This document shows positions 48,170 to 56,978 of a stretch of DNA of 64,000 bases, in pieces. A model generated the notes under the pieces. The model saw nothing but the letters and a program-made list of their open reading frames with translations. It was not told where the DNA came from and did no database searches. The position numbers were made by a program, and so were the translations under genes. How positions within the stretch are numbered: position 1 is the stretch's first letter; every line of letters begins with the position of its first letter. The stretch is from NCBI RefSeq assembly GCF_015163075.1, contig NZ_JADDXU010000012.1, positions 124,001 through 188,000 on the forward strand, read 5' to 3'. The DNA comes from Streptomyces justiciae (GTDB lineage: Bacteria; Actinomycetota; Actinomycetes; Streptomycetales; Streptomycetaceae).

Positions 48170-49399
48170 TCAGTCCCCTGCCGAGGCCTCCCCGCAGGCC
48201 TCCTCGAAGAAGTCCAGGTTCTCCTGCAACGACTTCATCAGCCGGTCCCGCTCCGCCTCGTCCACCTGCACCGGTACGACGCCCGAGGCGCCCGTCAGCC
48301 TCCGGAACCCGCCCCGGCTCTCCAGCCGCCCGTGCACCCGCACCGGCAGCCCGACGAGGTGCGCGTGGCCCGCGATTCGGTACGCCTCCTCGTCCAGGGT
48401 CAGCCGCACGTGCGGCACCTCCACCCCGGCGATCACCCGGAGCCGTACGCTGCCCTCCCCGCGCGGCCCCGACCTGCGCATCCTGACCACCGTCCCGGTG
48501 ACCCGCACCGGCACGGACGGCTCCTCGCGCAGATAGCGGGCCCCGGCCTCACGCAGCACGGGCAGGTCGCCCGGCGAGAACTCGACGGGCTCCCCGGAAG
48601 CGGCGCACCCCTCGGGCACCCCGGCCGCCGGCGCCCAGTCCACGGCGATGCGGGCCCCCTCCGTACCGCGCACGAGCGCGATGAGGGCCTCGGTGAGCTC
48701 ACGGCTGACGCCCGCCTCGACGGCCCCGTCGAAGGCGTCCATGCCACCGGTGGCCCGCTGGTAGTCGATGGCCTCGCGGGCCGCGCACAGGGCCTGGTGG
48801 AGGCGTACGGCGAGCGGGCGTCCGGTGCCGACGGGCACGAAGGCGGTGAGCCGGCCGTCGGTGGCGGCGCCGACGAGGACGCTCTCCAGCAGCGAAAGAG
48901 CGGCACGGCGATGCCGGGCACCGTAGTAACCGGCACGCGCGCGTGTGGCGAGCGCGCCCGCGAGCAGGGTCTGCCGGGCAGCGGCGCGCAACTGCTCCTC
49001 CACCGCCCAGGACGCGGCCCCCGCCGGCCCGGTCGGCACGTCCCGCCACCAGCGGATCTCGTCGCTGGGCACGGCGAGGCCGACGAGGACCTCACGCGCG
49101 GAGGGCATGCCGCTGCGGGCGAGCGCGACGAGCGCCTCGCCGAGCAGGTCGTCGCTGTCGGGGAAGGCCCGGCTCTCGGGGACGAGCAGGCTCGTGCCGC
49201 CGGTGCCCGGTCCGGGTGGGGTCCAGCGGCCGTAGCGTCCGGGGGCGCCGCCGCGGCGCTGCCAGCCGTGCCGGTGCAGCAGGGCGCTGAGGACGGCGGG
49301 GTCGACGTCGTCCGGCTCGGGGGCGCGGTTCCAGGCGGCGGCGTCGACGGGATGCGGCCGGACCGGCCGCAGGGGCTCCTCCACGGGGCGGTGGGTCAT
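48170..49399 (-). CDS. Conserved-looking protein of unknown function coupled to a DUF4365 gene
   Basis: The 409-residue protein is Arg/Ala-rich. The N-terminal half includes LSALLHRHGWQRRGGAPGRYG then WTPPGPGTGG, and DDLLGEALVALARSGMPSAR. The middle part has YYGARHRRAALSLLESVLVG and REAIDYQRATGGMDAF. The C-terminal third (about 300-390) has a beta-rich pattern, VRVTGTVVRMRRSG, VRLRVIAGVEVPHVRLTLDE, GLPVRVHGRLESRGGFRRLT, suggestive of an OB-like fold. I cannot name a family. Its ATG at 49399 overlaps the DUF4365 stop (ATGA), so the two are translated together. Confidence 0.8.
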   Translation of the reverse strand: MTHRPVEEPLRPVRPHPVDAAAWNRAPEPDDVDPAVLSALLHRHGWQRRGGAPGRYGRWTPPGPGTGGTSLLVPESRAFPDSDDLLGEALVALARSGMPSAREVLVGLAVPSDEIRWWRDVPTGPAGAASWAVEEQLRAAARQTLLAGALATRARAGYYGARHRRAALSLLESVLVGAATDGRLTAFVPVGTGRPLAVRLHQALCAAREAIDYQRATGGMDAFDGAVEAGVSRELTEALIALVRGTEGARIAVDWAPAAGVPEGCAASGEPVEFSPGDLPVLREAGARYLREEPSVPVRVTGTVVRMRRSGPRGEGSVRLRVIAGVEVPHVRLTLDEEAYRIAGHAHLVGLPVRVHGRLESRGGFRRLTGASGVVPVQVDEAERDRLMKSLQENLDFFEEACGEASAGD

Positions 49400-49962
49400 G
49401 GTCTGCCTCCCGTCCCGACCCGCGTCATGATCTCGCACAGCGCCCGGTCGTCGAAGATGCGTGCGGTCGGTATCCGCACGGTGGTCCGGGTCCGGCCCGT
49501 GACCGGGTGCCCGGCGAGGTTGACCCAGTAGCAGCAGTGCCTGAGGTCGAGGCGGTCGTGGCTGGCGCGCAGCCAGTCGTCCTGGGATCTCGGCACGAGC
49601 ATGACCACGAGGATCTTGTGCACCGAGACGGGGGTGCGCGCGAGCTTGCGCAGATGGTCGTTGTCGAGCGTGAAGGAGAAGAACCGCCCGGGCGGGTTGG
49701 GCGCGACCTGGTAGGTGCACTTGAGCTGCACCTTGATGGTGACCTCGTCGTCGACGGTGTGCCCCGGCGAGCCGTGACTGACGTGCCAGTCGATGCCGTT
49801 GTCGGGAAACGGCTGCGACAAGGAACAACCGGCCGCCGCGGCGACGGCGTGCAGATAGCCCACCTGCAAGGTCTCCATGCAGGCGGTGGTGGCGAGTGTG
49901 CCGCGAAGGGGGCCCGTACGTTCGGGCAGCAGCCCGCCCCGCTCGGGCTGCGCTATCGCCAT
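49396..49962 (-). CDS. DUF4365-type protein with PD-(D/E)XK-like nuclease motif
   Basis: The 188-residue protein is chosen from ATG 49962 (MAIAQPERGG), with GGAAGG 9 bases upstream. NGIDWHV (Asp58) is followed by VTIKVQLKCTY (Gln79, Lys81), the D..QxK arrangement of PD-(D/E)XK-like folds. A histidine/valine-rich strand VHKILVVMLVPRSQDDWLRA and HCCYWVNLAGHPV follow. I recognise DUF4365 from memory. Nuclease activity is inferred from the motif only. It is the first gene of a two-gene operon, divergent from a DEDDh exonuclease gene with a 168-bp gap. Confidence 0.8.
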   Translation of the reverse strand: MAIAQPERGGLLPERTGPLRGTLATTACMETLQVGYLHAVAAAAGCSLSQPFPDNGIDWHVSHGSPGHTVDDEVTIKVQLKCTYQVAPNPPGRFFSFTLDNDHLRKLARTPVSVHKILVVMLVPRSQDDWLRASHDRLDLRHCCYWVNLAGHPVTGRTRTTVRIPTARIFDDRALCEIMTRVGTGGRP

Positions 49963-50130
49963 GACCAACAGCCTTCCACGCTCGGTGAATCCGAACCGCG
50001 GGTCTCTGAACTGCAAAGACCCGTATTCCTGTTGTGTCCGTCCGGCGTACGGCGCAAACAGCCCGGGTATCACCAAAGCGGCAGAAGACGGTGCGTCAGC
50101 TGCCGTGGGTGAACGAGGGGTTGTGTAGGT

Positions 50131-50859
50131 ATGACGTGCTGGTACGAGGGGCCCCTGGCCGCCTTCGACACGGAGACGACGGGTGTCGACGTGGAGACCG
50201 ACCGGATCGTGTCGGCCGCCATAGTCGTCCAGGACGCCCCGGGCACCCGGCCGCGGGTGAGCCGGTGGCTGGTGAACCCGGGTGTGCCGGTGCCCGAGGG
50301 CGCGACGGCGGTGCACGGGCTGACGGAGGACCATCTGCAGCGCAACGGCCGCTGGCCGGCGCCGGTGATGTACGAGATAGCGGAACAGCTGGGTGAACAG
50401 GCGTCCGCGGGGCGGCCGTTGGTGGTGATGAACGCGCCGTTCGATCTGACGCTGCTGGACCGGGAGTTGCGCCGCCATCGGGCGTCGTCCCTGGACCGCT
50501 GGTTCGAGTCGTCACCGCTGCTGGTCCTCGATCCGCGGGTCCTGGACAAACACCTGGACCGCTACCGCAAGGGCCGCCGCACGCTGACCGACCTGTGCGC
50601 GCACTACGAGGTCACGCTGGACGGCGCGCACGACGCGGGCGCGGACGCGCTGGCCGCGCTGGAGGTCGTACGAGCGGTGGGGCGGCGTTTCGCGGCGCGG
50701 CTGGAGCGGCTGTCCCCGAACGAGCTGCACAACCTCCAGGCGGGTTGGCACGCGGCGCAGGCGCGGGGCCTCCAGGCGTGGTTCGCGCGCAGCGGCGCCC
50801 CGGAGGCGGTGGACCCGGCGTGGCCGCTGCGTCCGGAGCTGCCGGCGGCGGCCGCCTGA
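50131..50859 (+). CDS. DEDDh-type 3'-5' exonuclease (DnaQ/RNase T fold)
   Basis: The 242-residue protein has Exo I LAAFDTETTGVDVETDRI (Asp13, Glu15), Exo II VVMNAPFDLTLLDRELRR and Exo III RTLTDLCAHYEVTLDGAHDAGADALAALEV (His and Asp). The C-terminal tail SPNELHNLQAGWHAAQARGL is a Streptomyces-type extension. It may act in DNA repair or RNA trimming. It is monocistronic and followed by a terminator shared with the tRNA-Val gene. Confidence 0.92.
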   Translation: MTCWYEGPLAAFDTETTGVDVETDRIVSAAIVVQDAPGTRPRVSRWLVNPGVPVPEGATAVHGLTEDHLQRNGRWPAPVMYEIAEQLGEQASAGRPLVVMNAPFDLTLLDRELRRHRASSLDRWFESSPLLVLDPRVLDKHLDRYRKGRRTLTDLCAHYEVTLDGAHDAGADALAALEVVRAVGRRFAARLERLSPNELHNLQAGWHAAQARGLQAWFARSGAPEAVDPAWPLRPELPAAAA

Positions 50860-50879
50860 AGGACCGGGCGACATAAAAG

Positions 50880-50908
50880 AAGCCGGTCCGCGTGCTGCGG
50901 ACCGGCTT
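50880..50908. terminator. Bidirectional terminator between the exonuclease and tRNA-Val genes
   Basis: AAGCCGGTCCGC and GCGGACCGGCTT form a perfect 12-bp stem around GTGCT. On the plus strand TCT follows; on the minus strand the hairpin is followed by CTTTT, so it terminates the tRNA transcript efficiently. Confidence 0.9.
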
Positions 50909-50916
50909 TCTCCCGG

Positions 50917-50988
50917 TGGGCGATACTGGGTTCGAACCAGTGACCTCTTCGGTGTGAACGAAGCGCTCTCCCACTGAGCTAATCGCCC
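50917..50988 (-). tRNA. tRNA-Val, anticodon CAC (copy 1)
   Basis: The minus strand reads GGGCGATTAGCTCAGTGGGA for the acceptor and D arm, an anticodon stem CTTCG/CGAAG with loop TTCACAC (anticodon CAC, decoding GTG), and a TPsiC arm with GGTTCGAACC. The acceptor stem GGGCGAT/ATCGCCC is perfect. The CCA end is not encoded (ACCG follows). An identical copy lies at 61042-61113 in the same orientation. Confidence 0.96.
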
Positions 50989-51027
50989 GGGAACGCACTG
51001 AACAATACAGGTCCCGGCGGCTTTCCT

Positions 51028-51474
51028 TCAAACCGCTTCCAAGTACGCGGCCAGGCCCCGCCGTCCGGCCCGCATCATCAGCCGGTGATTGGCCCGGAAC
51101 ACCGGCCGCCCCGGTACGGCGAGGCACCGCAGCAGCGGTTTGTTCACGTCGACGACCTGGTCGTACACCGCGAGGGTCCCCGCGCCGTCCGCGCTGATCG
51201 TCCAGCGCGCCCAGCCCTCCAGGTCCCCGGTCATGGCGATCTCCAGCACCCCGGCCGCCGGGTCGCGCCGCACCTCGCGCGCGGTGAAGGACAGGGAGTA
51301 CGGCAGGGTGGCCCGGATCACGATCACCCCGGTGGTGTCGTCGAGCCGGTTCACCTCACGGACCTGCGGCCACCAACGCGGGTAGTCCTCGGCCTCGGCG
51401 AGCACGTCGTAGACGGCGGAGGGCGGGGCGGGCAGCGCCCAGCGGGTGTGGAAGCGGTAGTGCGTCCAGTCCAT
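51028..51474 (-). CDS. SRPBCC (START-like) domain protein
   Basis: The 148-residue protein from ATG 51474 is a single SRPBCC domain: MDWTHYRFHTRWALPAPPSA, VYDVLAEAEDYPRWWPQVRE, VIVIRATLPYSLSFTAREVR and LEGWARWTISADGAGTLAVY. The C-terminal LRCLAVPGRPVFRANHRLMM and GLAAYLEAV are typical of the polyketide cyclase/dehydrase-like group. It probably binds a hydrophobic ligand; there are no biosynthetic neighbours to suggest which one. No good ribosome site is visible. Confidence 0.85.
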   Translation of the reverse strand: MDWTHYRFHTRWALPAPPSAVYDVLAEAEDYPRWWPQVREVNRLDDTTGVIVIRATLPYSLSFTAREVRRDPAAGVLEIAMTGDLEGWARWTISADGAGTLAVYDQVVDVNKPLLRCLAVPGRPVFRANHRLMMRAGRRGLAAYLEAV

Positions 51475-51576
51475 GGCAGGAGTCTGCCGGTCCGGACGCC
51501 CCTGGTCGTGCATCTGAGTACGTTCTGAGTACGCGCACTCATGTCGTACGACGTGACCCGGACCACACTCCAAGGC

Positions 51577-53964
51577 ATGACGCACTTTCCGCCCCCGGCC
51601 GAGGAGTTGCGGCTCCTGGACGCGGAGCTGTTCCACCTCGACGCCCGCCGGGCCCAGTTGCTCCGGCGCCGCGCCTGGCTGGTCACCGCCCTCCAGACCC
51701 CGGCCCCTCCCCCGCCCCGGCCCACCGTGGCCGCCCGCCCCGAGGCCACCGCGCCCCGGGTGCAGAACGTGCTGCTGATGCTCGGCGGTGTCCTGCTGCT
51801 CATCGCGGCGACGGCGTTCACCCTGGTCAGCTGGGGTGACCTGGGGATCTCCGGGCGGGCCACGGTGCTCGGCGCGGTCACCGCGGCGACGCTCGCGGCG
51901 CCGGTGGCGCTGCTGAGGCGCGGCCTGCGCTCGACGGCCGAGTCGGTGGCGGGCCTGGGCCTGGCGCTGACGGTCCTCGACGCGTACGCGCTGCACGGGG
52001 CGGTTTTCACCGGGGCGGAGGGCGCGCCGTACACGGCGATCGTGTCGGCGCTGCTCGCGGGCCTGTGGCTGGCTTACGGCCTGCTGCCGCCCCTGAAGGA
52101 CCTGGCCCTGCCGCTCCCCGCGGCCGTCCTCGCGGCCCAACTGCCGCTGTTCTACAGCGCACTCGCGCTGGACGCCGACGCGTACGGGGTCACCGCGGCT
52201 CTGCTGGTGACGGCCGCGTTCGACACAGTTGTGGCGCTCCGAGCGACCGCCGGCCTCGTACGCTTCCTCGCCGTCGTCGGCGCGTACGGCCTGGGCGGCT
52301 CGGGCGTTTGGGCGGCCGGTTCGCTGTCCTGGACGGCAACCGGCCCGAGCGCCGCCGCCCGTGCGGCGGCGCTCCTCCTCCTCGCCGCGACGATCGCCCT
52401 GGCGGCGGCGTGGCGAGGCACGAGCGCACAGGACACCGCGCCCGGCACCGGCCTCCCGGCAACGCAGGGCACCGGTCACGCCTTCGGCCTCTCGATCGCC
52501 TCCGCCCTCCTGCTGGTCGCCGCACTCGGCGGCATGGCACGCTCCGCGCTTCCCGGCACCTGGACGGTTCCGGTCCATCTCGCCTGCGGCATCGCCCTGT
52601 TGGCGGCGGTACGAGCGGATCGGCTGCCGGAGACGGTACGGCGCGGGTTCGGCGCGGCCTCCGGTGCCGTGCAGGCCCTGGCCGTGGTGTGGACGCTGCC
52701 CGTCGTGGCGGTGACGCTGCTGGGGCCGGTCGCGTGGGTGACCCACGCCTGGTCGGGGGCGCCGGCGGACCTTCGCGAGGCGGTTACGGTGGACGCCCCC
52801 TGGCCGCCGGACGCGGCGACGGCTCCGCTCGTGCTGGTGGCCGTGGCGGCCGTACTGGCCCTGGCGGTACGGCACACCGACTGGCGTCCGCGAGCCCTCA
52901 CCGGCGCGCTGGTGCTGACGTGGGCGGCGGTGCTGACGCTTCCCGCGGTCCTCGAACTGCCGTACACACTCGGCCTGTTGATGCTGGGCTCGGTAACGGG
53001 CGTGATCCTGGCGTCGCCCTACGGGCAGCCGACCGCGACCGTTCTCGCCCTCGCCACCTCCGCGAACCTGGGCTTCGCCGCCCTCGCCTCCCAGTCGGCG
53101 ACCCTCACCGCGCTCGGCGCCCTGACGGCGTTCTTCACGGTGGTCTCCTGGCGGTTCACGGCCGTCACGGCCCCGGCGGCCCTCGCCTACGCCACGACGC
53201 TGGCCTGCGCGATCGGTGCGGCGGCGGACTGGCAGCCGCAGTACACGGCCCTGCTCGTGCTGGCGGTCCCGGTGTCCGCGGCCCTGCTGGCGGCGCGGCT
53301 CAAGGAGCCCCGCGCGACGGTGACGGTGGAGGTCACCGGAGCCGTCGCCGCCCTCCTGGCCCTCACCCTCGCCGCGACCGACCTGCCGATGCTGGCCCTG
53401 GTCCTGTCCCTGTGCGGAGTGATCGCCGCGGGCACCGCCCTCCGCCCCGACCGCCACACCGTGGGCTACGCGTCCGCCGCCCTCTTCCTCCTGGCCACCT
53501 GGGTGCGCCTGGCGGCCTGGGAGGTCGACACCCCCGAGGCGTACACGCTCCCGGTCACGGTCCCGGCCCTGTTCGTAGGCTTCCTCCGCAGGCGGCGCGC
53601 CCCGGAGACCTCGTCCTGGACGGCGTACGGACCGGGCCTGGCCGCCACGCTCCTGCCGAGCCTGGTCATGGCCTGGGGCGACCCGCACTGGACCCGCCCG
53701 CTGCTCCTGGGCCTGGCGGCCCTGTCCCTCACCCTGCTGGGCGGCGGCTACAGCCTCCAGGCCCCCCTGGTCCTGGGCGGCTCGGTCCTGACCCTGGACG
53801 CCCTCCACGAACTGGCCCCGTACATAGTCCAGGTGACGGACGCCCTCCCCCGCTGGGTGCCCCCGGCGCTGGCAGGCCTCCTGCTCCTCGCCCTGGGAGC
53901 GACATACGAGCGCCGCATCAGGGACGTCCGAAGAATGCGGAACATCCTGGGAAGGATGAGCTAG
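51577..53964 (+). CDS. Large multi-pass membrane protein, unknown function
   Basis: The 795-residue protein from ATG 51577 (MTHFPPPAEELRLLDAEL; AAGG 3-6 bases upstream) has a short soluble N-terminus with a Leu/Arg helix (LDARRAQLLRRRAWLVTALQ) and then about twenty hydrophobic, Ala/Leu-rich helices to the end. No catalytic motif is visible. I recall similar Streptomyces proteins of the SCO7613 C-terminal-domain membrane family, but cannot confirm the match. An ATG at 51541 is also in frame. It is followed by the intergenic element copy C. Confidence 0.82.
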   Translation: MTHFPPPAEELRLLDAELFHLDARRAQLLRRRAWLVTALQTPAPPPPRPTVAARPEATAPRVQNVLLMLGGVLLLIAATAFTLVSWGDLGISGRATVLGAVTAATLAAPVALLRRGLRSTAESVAGLGLALTVLDAYALHGAVFTGAEGAPYTAIVSALLAGLWLAYGLLPPLKDLALPLPAAVLAAQLPLFYSALALDADAYGVTAALLVTAAFDTVVALRATAGLVRFLAVVGAYGLGGSGVWAAGSLSWTATGPSAAARAAALLLLAATIALAAAWRGTSAQDTAPGTGLPATQGTGHAFGLSIASALLLVAALGGMARSALPGTWTVPVHLACGIALLAAVRADRLPETVRRGFGAASGAVQALAVVWTLPVVAVTLLGPVAWVTHAWSGAPADLREAVTVDAPWPPDAATAPLVLVAVAAVLALAVRHTDWRPRALTGALVLTWAAVLTLPAVLELPYTLGLLMLGSVTGVILASPYGQPTATVLALATSANLGFAALASQSATLTALGALTAFFTVVSWRFTAVTAPAALAYATTLACAIGAAADWQPQYTALLVLAVPVSAALLAARLKEPRATVTVEVTGAVAALLALTLAATDLPMLALVLSLCGVIAAGTALRPDRHTVGYASAALFLLATWVRLAAWEVDTPEAYTLPVTVPALFVGFLRRRRAPETSSWTAYGPGLAATLLPSLVMAWGDPHWTRPLLLGLAALSLTLLGGGYSLQAPLVLGGSVLTLDALHELAPYIVQVTDALPRWVPPALAGLLLLALGATYERRIRDVRRMRNILGRMS

Positions 53965-53970
53965 CCCACC

Positions 53971-54030
53971 CAGGGGCGCGGGGCTGTGTCGATTTGCGGC
54001 TCCGCCGCGCGGGCGCGACCATCCACAACA
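53971..54030 (+). repeat. Streptomyces-type intergenic element, long form (copy C)
   Basis: Six bases after the stop of the large membrane protein gene, the plus strand reads AGGGGCGCGGGGCTGT, GTCGATTTGCGGCT, CCGCCGCG and GGGCGCGACCATCCACAAC. It matches copy B (27705-27773) with about five differences. Immediately afterwards GCCCCGCAGTTCCCC is an inverted short-form core, so this copy looks composite. Confidence 0.7.
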
Positions 54031-54058
54031 GCCCCGCAGTTCCCCACGACCTGAATCG

Positions 54059-56797
54059 CTACGAAGGCATCTTGTCCCCCAACAGCGCCAGGTTCTCAAT
54101 CGCCGCAAGCCCATACAGAGCCGTGTCGTTGGTAGAGATCCAGGCCGCCTCACTACCCGCGACCAACGTCACCGGACCGCTCAACTCCTCCGTCTTCCAG
54201 GGCGCCGACTCCTTGTACCCGTCGGAGTTGTAGAACTTCTCCCACGCCCGCTTGGCCAGCTTCTCGTCCCCGGTCTTCACGGCGGCGTACGCGTCGAGCC
54301 GCGAGTGGCCCTGGAACAGCAGCAGCGTCCCGAAGTTGGACCCGTACCGCGCCGCCTGCTCAGCCTTGGTGGCGTTGAAGTAGCGGCAGTAGTCGAAGTA
54401 CGCCTCGTTGAACTTGGGCATGTCGACGAGGTCGATGAGCTCGGCGCACAGCTCGTTGAGCCCGAACACGGCGGAGAGGTGCGAGACCCCGACGACCGGC
54501 GTCGAGGCGACCGCGAACTTGCCCGTGTCGAGGTCGTACAAGCCACTGCCCTGCACGAACCCGTTGGGCTGCGCGGCGATGCCCTCCATGGTCGACAGGA
54601 CCCGCGCCTTGGCCTTCTCCCACTTGGGACCCTTGCGCTCCCACTCGGTCAGCCACGCCGACACCAGACCCGACCAGTCGGTGCCGAAGCCGACCGACAG
54701 GGCGTGCCGGTCGGGCGTGTAGACGTCGGTGCGGACCTTGCGCAGCGGGTCGAGGACGAGGAACGTCTCGTCGGAGTCGACGTTGGCGTGCATGAGGTCG
54801 CCGACCCGCTCGTCCGCGGTGAGGAAGTAGTAGTAGCGCCGGTACGTGGTGTTGGCGATGCGCTGCTGCTTGGCGCTGTCGGCGTAGTGCTGCACACCGT
54901 GCCGGGTGCCGAGGCCGGCCCACTTGCCGAGGTGGTAGACGTCCACCTCACCGGTGTGCCGGGTCATCGACTCGGCGAACCGGAAGATGTCCGCGCGGCC
55001 GGAGCGGATGTACGCGAACCACAGCCAAAGGTCCGGCGAGAGCTCGGAGTTGTCCCAGGCATAGCCGCCGATGTCGTACCGCCACTGGTGCCTGACGGTG
55101 TCGTAGGTGTGCATGATGTCGCCGTAGTCCCAGAAGCCGTACCAACGGCGCTGCTCCACCTGGTCCTTGTAGTAGGTGAAGAGGAAGTCGAGGTGGTCCT
55201 CGATCTTCGCCTTGGCGGCGGTGGAGCGGTCGGGCTCGGAGTACAGGCCGGGCCCGAAGACCTTCGCCTTGATGAGCTGCTTGGGCGGCGCGGCCAGCTG
55301 CGGCAACACCCGTACGGCTTCGACCTGTTCGGCGAGCTCGGCCGGGGTGGGCGTCGACTCGTTGGCCCAGAACAGCAGTTCCGAGGTACGGGCGATGCCG
55401 TACGGCGTGCCGAACTCCGGCTCGTAGTCCTCGTAGGTGATGTTGAGGCCTTCGAGCTGCTCGGCGAAGGTGTCCTGGCCCATGCCGTCGTGGTAGAAGC
55501 GCAGGTCCATGGGCTGCGCCTCGGGCGACCAGAGCCAAAGGGTGACCTCGGCCTCGTCGGTCTGGGCGTCGCGGATGTCGAGCTGGGCGGGGAACTTCTC
55601 CCAGAAGTCCCGCAGGCCGAAGGAGAGTCCACCGCTGACGCCACCGACGTACCCGAACCCGGAGGCCCGCTTGCCGCCGCCGGCGCCGATCCAGCCGTGT
55701 CCCTTCTTCGTCCGCTTGCGCAGGGTGAAGCCGTCGGCGGAGAGCTGGGAGAGGGTGTAGTCGCCCCACTCGGGGATGTACTGGAGGCGGGTCGTGACGC
55801 GCTGGTCCCAGGTGGACGGGTCCGGCAGCTTCTCGCCCGCGTACTGGGCGGCCTGGACGGCGGCCCCCGGGTCGCGGCGCAGACCCGTGATGCCCTTGAC
55901 GGCCTCGCGCAGCAGACCGGTGCCCTCGCCGCCGATGCGGATGTGGCGGTCGTACGACTGGTCGCGCATCGGCACGGTGAAGCGGACGCCGATGCCGCGG
56001 ATGAAGTCACCGCTGGCCTTGCCCGGCTCCTGGGTGCCGTCGAAGGTGATGGTGTGCACCATGCGGAAGGAGTCGGCGCCGGCGTAGAAGTACAGGCGGA
56101 TGGAGAACGGCAGCCAACTCCGGTCGCCCCGGCGGTGCTTGCCGTCGATGCGGACGACCGCGCGGACCGGGCCGTCCTGCTCGACGGTCACGTCGGAGAT
56201 GGCTCCGTCGAAGCGCTCGGTCTTGACCGTGCCCTGGTCCTCGTCCTCGATCTCGGGCTGGCGGATCAGGACGAGCTTGCCGTTCTTGGCGATCTCGGTG
56301 GAGCCACGGGTGACCGACTTGATCAGCGTGGCACCGGACTTGCCGATCTTCGCGGTGATGACGCCCGTGGAGACGGTGATCGTGCCGCCGCCCTGGTCGA
56401 CGGTGACCTTCTTGTCGGGTACGGCGGCCTCGCCCGCGGTGAGCGTGAGCTTGCCGTTGCCCGAACTGACCGCGTGGGCGGTCCACTTGAGGGAGCCGTC
56501 CGGCCAGTAGGCGATCGGCCAGGACTGCACGGGCACGGACTTGCCGTCCGCATCGGTGAGCGCGAAGGTCTGGTCCTCCTGGTGGACGCCCTTCGGCCAG
56601 GGCACGCCCAGGGTGGAGCCGGGGGCGGCGCCGAGTCCGCCGTCCTCCAGCCAGTCCAGGGTCACCGGACCGTCGTCGGCCTCGGCGGCTCTGGGTGCGG
56701 CCTGCGCGTCCTTCGCTCCTAGCGCCCAGCTGAACTGCGCGGCGGCGCCGGCGACGGCGGCTGCCTTGAGGATGGACCTGCGGGGGATGGGAGACAT
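54059..56797 (-). CDS. Tat-exported exo-rhamnogalacturonan lyase-like enzyme (PL26/YetA-like)
   Basis: The 912-residue protein from ATG 56797 has a Tat signal (PRRSILKAAAVAGAAAQFSW with Arg6-Arg7). GGAAAGGA is well placed for this ATG and too close for the one at 56803. The mature part begins with a beta-rich domain (LDWLEDGGLGAAPGST, GVPWPKGVHQEDQTF, SWPIAYWPDGSLKWTAHAV). Its C-terminal half is an alpha-barrel-like region (RRWYGFWDYGDIMHTYDTVR, GGYAWDNSELSPDLWLWFAY, ESMTRHTGEVDVYHLGKWAG, TRRYYYF-like YRRYYYFLTADER). I recognise PL26 exo-rhamnogalacturonan lyase-like architecture from memory. It lies downstream of a sugar ABC system, which supports a carbohydrate role. Confidence 0.8.
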   Translation of the reverse strand: MSPIPRRSILKAAAVAGAAAQFSWALGAKDAQAAPRAAEADDGPVTLDWLEDGGLGAAPGSTLGVPWPKGVHQEDQTFALTDADGKSVPVQSWPIAYWPDGSLKWTAHAVSSGNGKLTLTAGEAAVPDKKVTVDQGGGTITVSTGVITAKIGKSGATLIKSVTRGSTEIAKNGKLVLIRQPEIEDEDQGTVKTERFDGAISDVTVEQDGPVRAVVRIDGKHRRGDRSWLPFSIRLYFYAGADSFRMVHTITFDGTQEPGKASGDFIRGIGVRFTVPMRDQSYDRHIRIGGEGTGLLREAVKGITGLRRDPGAAVQAAQYAGEKLPDPSTWDQRVTTRLQYIPEWGDYTLSQLSADGFTLRKRTKKGHGWIGAGGGKRASGFGYVGGVSGGLSFGLRDFWEKFPAQLDIRDAQTDEAEVTLWLWSPEAQPMDLRFYHDGMGQDTFAEQLEGLNITYEDYEPEFGTPYGIARTSELLFWANESTPTPAELAEQVEAVRVLPQLAAPPKQLIKAKVFGPGLYSEPDRSTAAKAKIEDHLDFLFTYYKDQVEQRRWYGFWDYGDIMHTYDTVRHQWRYDIGGYAWDNSELSPDLWLWFAYIRSGRADIFRFAESMTRHTGEVDVYHLGKWAGLGTRHGVQHYADSAKQQRIANTTYRRYYYFLTADERVGDLMHANVDSDETFLVLDPLRKVRTDVYTPDRHALSVGFGTDWSGLVSAWLTEWERKGPKWEKAKARVLSTMEGIAAQPNGFVQGSGLYDLDTGKFAVASTPVVGVSHLSAVFGLNELCAELIDLVDMPKFNEAYFDYCRYFNATKAEQAARYGSNFGTLLLFQGHSRLDAYAAVKTGDEKLAKRAWEKFYNSDGYKESAPWKTEELSGPVTLVAGSEAAWISTNDTALYGLAAIENLALLGDKMPS

Positions 56798-56891
56798 GGT
56801 CATTCCTTTCCATGTGCGGCTGTGCGGCTGGTCAGGGGCATGACAGAGAGAGGTACGGCGCCCGGGGCACCGACCTTGATTGCGCAGGGGC

Positions 56892-56978
56892 CCGCCCGTC
56901 AGCGGTGCGTCTGCGAAGGAACACACCGCCCGTCAGCGGTGCCGGCTGCGGATAAGCGCACCGCCCGTCAGCGGTGCC
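56892..56978 (-). repeat. Three imperfect 35-bp tandem repeats duplicating the end of the DUF624 gene
   Basis: CCGCCCGTCAGCGGTGC occurs at 56892-56908, 56926-56942 and 56961-56977, spaced 34 and 35 bases apart. On the minus strand the first unit contains the last codons and TGA of the DUF624 gene, and the next two units repeat that end downstream. The linkers (TGCGCTTATCCGCAG and TGTGTTCCTTCGCAG) are also related. This looks like local slippage or duplication. Confidence 0.85.

Noticed and set aside
56892..56978. Three evenly spaced 17-base repeats as a mini CRISPR
   Set aside because: The 'spacers' are 17-18 bases and related to each other, one repeat contains a stop codon of a gene, and no cas genes are present.
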